A stretch of 64,000 bases of DNA from Circinella minor (taxonomy: Eukaryota; Mucoromycota; Mucoromycetes; Mucorales; Lichtheimiaceae). Positions 61,358 to 64,000 of the stretch are shown in pieces. Each line of letters begins with the position of its first letter. The stretch's first letter is position 1. The DNA lies in assembly GCA_016758965.1 (NCBI GenBank), contig JAEPRB010000065.1, positions 62,001 to 126,000 on the forward strand, read 5' to 3'. A program made the translations under genes and the position numbers. The notes beneath the pieces were generated by a model. The model saw nothing but the letters and a program-made list of their open reading frames with translations, did not search any database and was not told the DNA's origin.

Positions 61358-64000
61358 AACGGTGGATTATTGTTTTTGTACTCTTATTTTCGAATATTAT
61401 TACGATAAAAAGGAGTGTTTTACGCATACTAGATTTATTTACTTTTTGGATTTTTTTCAATATGCTTGATAATGATGATGATGGCATCTGGGTTGTTTAG
61501 TTATGTGGTTGGACAATGGTAAAAAAAAATGTGGAATTAGTATTTTGATGGAGGGATTCTTATGAGGGGATGATTCTTTTAATGTATATTGAATAACTTG
61601 TGCTATCTTTGGAAAATCATGTTTTTTTGGGAGGGAAAAAGAAAGGACTCATTAAATCAATAATGACGATTTTGATAATATTTGATAGATATTCCTAACG
61701 AAACAAATCGTTGGACGCTAAGATTGTTGTCGTATTAACATTATATGTATACAGTTCATATCTTAAAATACAAACGCTAAGTTGTTTTTTTAGTTGGAAC
61801 ATTAGAAAGATGGTCAGTAACGTTTTTGTCCATATTATGAAAGAGCATATGCAAACTGCATATAATAAATTTATTAGTTAAAGACGTATACCAGCGGTGA
61901 GAGGTATGTCATAAAAGTTGACTACATAAAACAGGGTTTTTTTTCTTGCTGAAATATGAAGATTCTCGTGTATTATACTTTTCAGTAGCATGATTGTAAT
62001 TGAAAGACGCGGGAAAATACCTATTTTAAAACAAGATTGTGTAAAAACAAGCCAATATTCTTCAAGAATGAAACACGTTAAAAGGATCTGTAATTAATTT
62101 GATTCTGTTTGTTATCATTTAAAAGAGCATAGCTCATGACGAAATACTGAATATTTTTCAAAGGAAATTATCCGCAATCGCAGGTAAGTTTAGTTAGTAG
62201 TTTAAAAATCTGTATCTTCACTACCTAATAATTAGGAAAACAAAATAAAATAAACATCAATTTCAGTTACTATACATATTATCTGTTGTAATTAATCTTT
62301 CAGATAATACGTAGTGATGAGACACTGACTGTAAACTAGCTGTAAGTCTTCCTGCATGCTCTAACATTGATATAAGTGTTTCTAATTTTATTTTTCATTA
62401 CGATGCGTGTTGATTCAAACGAAGTCTTAACAGATATTACTAATTCACTTTGAAACATAATACGCGGATAGTAAATTACTTGGTCTTACATAAACAATAG
62501 TTACTAATGATTATTTACCGCATAAATTATTTCAAGCTTCCTGTTTAGCATTAAATTATAGTTCTTAACAAAAGCGAGGGGTGTTTAACACGATATTATC
62601 ATTAAATTAATATTAATCTCCTTCCATTATTAATTGAAAGTGAAAAATGTGCCGATCAAAGAAATAGTTTAAGTACTTGGGCCATAATATTTTATATTGA
62701 TGTGCTACGTACGTAAATACCCACAAAGGTGAGTTGCATACGTGGCTTACTCGTGTTCTTTGATATTATGACACTGGACTTTATCATTTTCATATGCTGT
62801 TATCTTTATGGCCGACGCTGGATGAGAGGGTGATGAACAAATTATTAGAAAGAGACCTTCCAATTGATTTGACAGAGCCCTAACATCCATAATTAAGTCT
62901 CTGTTTTTATGTTTTTAAATATTTTTTTATAATGGTTTAATAATGTAGAATAATAGAGCTGTTCGTTTACAGTAGCATAATAATAACCCTACCAGTTGCT
63001 AGGTACAATTGATAAAATAAGTAATATATCGTATAGGGGGGAATGTCTCTTGGGATTGTGGCTTTATGTGACAATCTATGATGACAATAGTTGTGTCCGT
63101 TACAAAAATAAATAAAAAGATTATTTCTTAATTTTCCCCTTTTTTTCTCGTAGGTTCTGCATCCTTTATGCAGCTCATCAAAACCCTTACATAATTTGAA
63201 TTCATAGCATTTTGCAGCAGGGCAACGGCAACCTTCTGCAGATTACTGAAGATGGTTATGAAACAAATAAAACTCATAATTGTTTCAGCTTGTTCATGAC
63301 TCGCCATTCTTGTTACGTAAATTATATTAGAATGCAAAAATATTTATCTACGAACGATCCATTTTATTCTAGACACTGAATACGTATGTAAAAAGCAAAG
63401 TGCTAGCTTGCTTGTGAAAGGAGATCAATGTCTTTTAAAAAATTAGACTGTTGATTACGTATATAAACAGTATTCCTATTTTATTCGGAAATGTAAGGGG
63501 GTTTGTTACGTAGTCATGCATAACATTATGTGGTATATTGCTTATAGTTTATGTATCTATGTAAATTTTGTCTAAATACAGTAATACTACTATTTTTTTG
63601 GCTGAACAGAGATTGCATAACAAAGATGACCATGAAATCGTAAACCATTATAATCAACTATTTTATTTTATTTATTTTTCACGATGGTTGCTACTGCCGC
63701 TAAGAATAACAAAAGAATAGTAGATGATACCAACCACTTAGTATTTTATTATGTCTTTGATTATATAGTAATAAAATACAAGTGATAACTGAATATATTC
63801 TAATTATCAATCAATCAAAAAAGCTATATAATTATCAATACAAGATGGGATGCATATAACTGAAGTGGAGTTGTGAAACAAGCAGTTACTATTATTAATA
63901 TTCAAAGAAAACAAAAAAAAAGAGAGGTATTTATTGACTTGTGCATTTATAATACGTAGTATATTATTTGTTTCTTAACACCGATGTTTGTCAACTTCTA
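61358..64000. other. Gene-free right end
   Basis: 2.6 kb of A/T-rich DNA after RPS16. A 69-codon minus-strand frame at 63128-63337 and an overlapping plus-strand reading (GNGNLLQITEDGYETNK) look mildly protein-like but lack starts, splice context and known motifs. No repeat or RNA gene found. Confidence 0.55.

Noticed and set aside
63128..63337. 69-codon frame near the right end
   Set aside because: Both strands give mildly protein-like readings, which points to chance; no start, introns or motif support either.

Overview
The window is nuclear DNA from an AT-rich filamentous fungus, most likely an early-diverging Mucoromycota (Mucorales-like) species. Genes are densely interrupted by short GT-AG introns of about 45-150 nt. 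Intergenic DNA is strongly A/T-rich. Several proteins carry poly-Q, poly-N or poly-S runs, and the relic multi-copy ORFs resemble ones I recall from mucoralean genomes. The taxon is inferred from gene content and style, not from a marker gene.

Layout. 1-10.1 kb is an accessory stretch without an intact gene. It holds fragmentary minus-strand coding traces, a 41-bp tandem array (about 1640-2105), a decayed alpha/beta-hydrolase gene (about 5070-6253), and a 3.7 kb block bounded by long imperfect inverted repeats. That block contains a tRNA-like/SINE-like sequence, a decayed multi-copy ORF and a small inverted-repeat element. 10.7-15.6 kb carries two mitochondrial genes on the minus strand, TIM44 and an ALDH7-type dehydrogenase. 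17.6-26.7 kb carries a TPR/F-box/LRR protein and ELF1 on the plus strand, then an 18-exon Rad26/CSB repair ATPase on the minus strand. 27.7-28.9 kb is adenylate kinase. 28.9-33.6 kb is a gene-free stretch with one coding relic. 33.6-48.8 kb holds GPN3, a Bni4-like PP1 regulator, a D-serine dehydratase-like PLP enzyme, valyl-tRNA synthetase and a large FYVE-finger protein. 48.8-54.4 kb is gene-free. 54.4-61.4 kb holds a CCDC97-like protein, a 1,139-residue helical protein I cannot name, and ribosomal protein uS9 (RPS16). The rest to 64 kb shows no gene.

Together these are ordinary housekeeping genes: protein import, amino-acid metabolism, transcription elongation and transcription-coupled repair, RNA polymerase assembly, translation, and cell-wall/septum signalling. 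There is no biosynthetic cluster and no obvious operon-like system. Two head-to-head pairs share short promoters: D-serine dehydratase/ValRS (202 bp) and CCDC97/the unknown protein (189 bp). ELF1/Rad26, Bni4-like/D-serine dehydratase and ValRS/FYVE converge tail to tail.

I reconstructed the exon structures of the thirteen intact genes by hand. All have consistent phase and total lengths divisible by three. I found no complete undescribed biological system. The best leads are the unnamed 1,139-aa protein, the 41-bp array built from perfect 5' splice-site motifs, and the inverted-repeat-bounded block of decaying elements.
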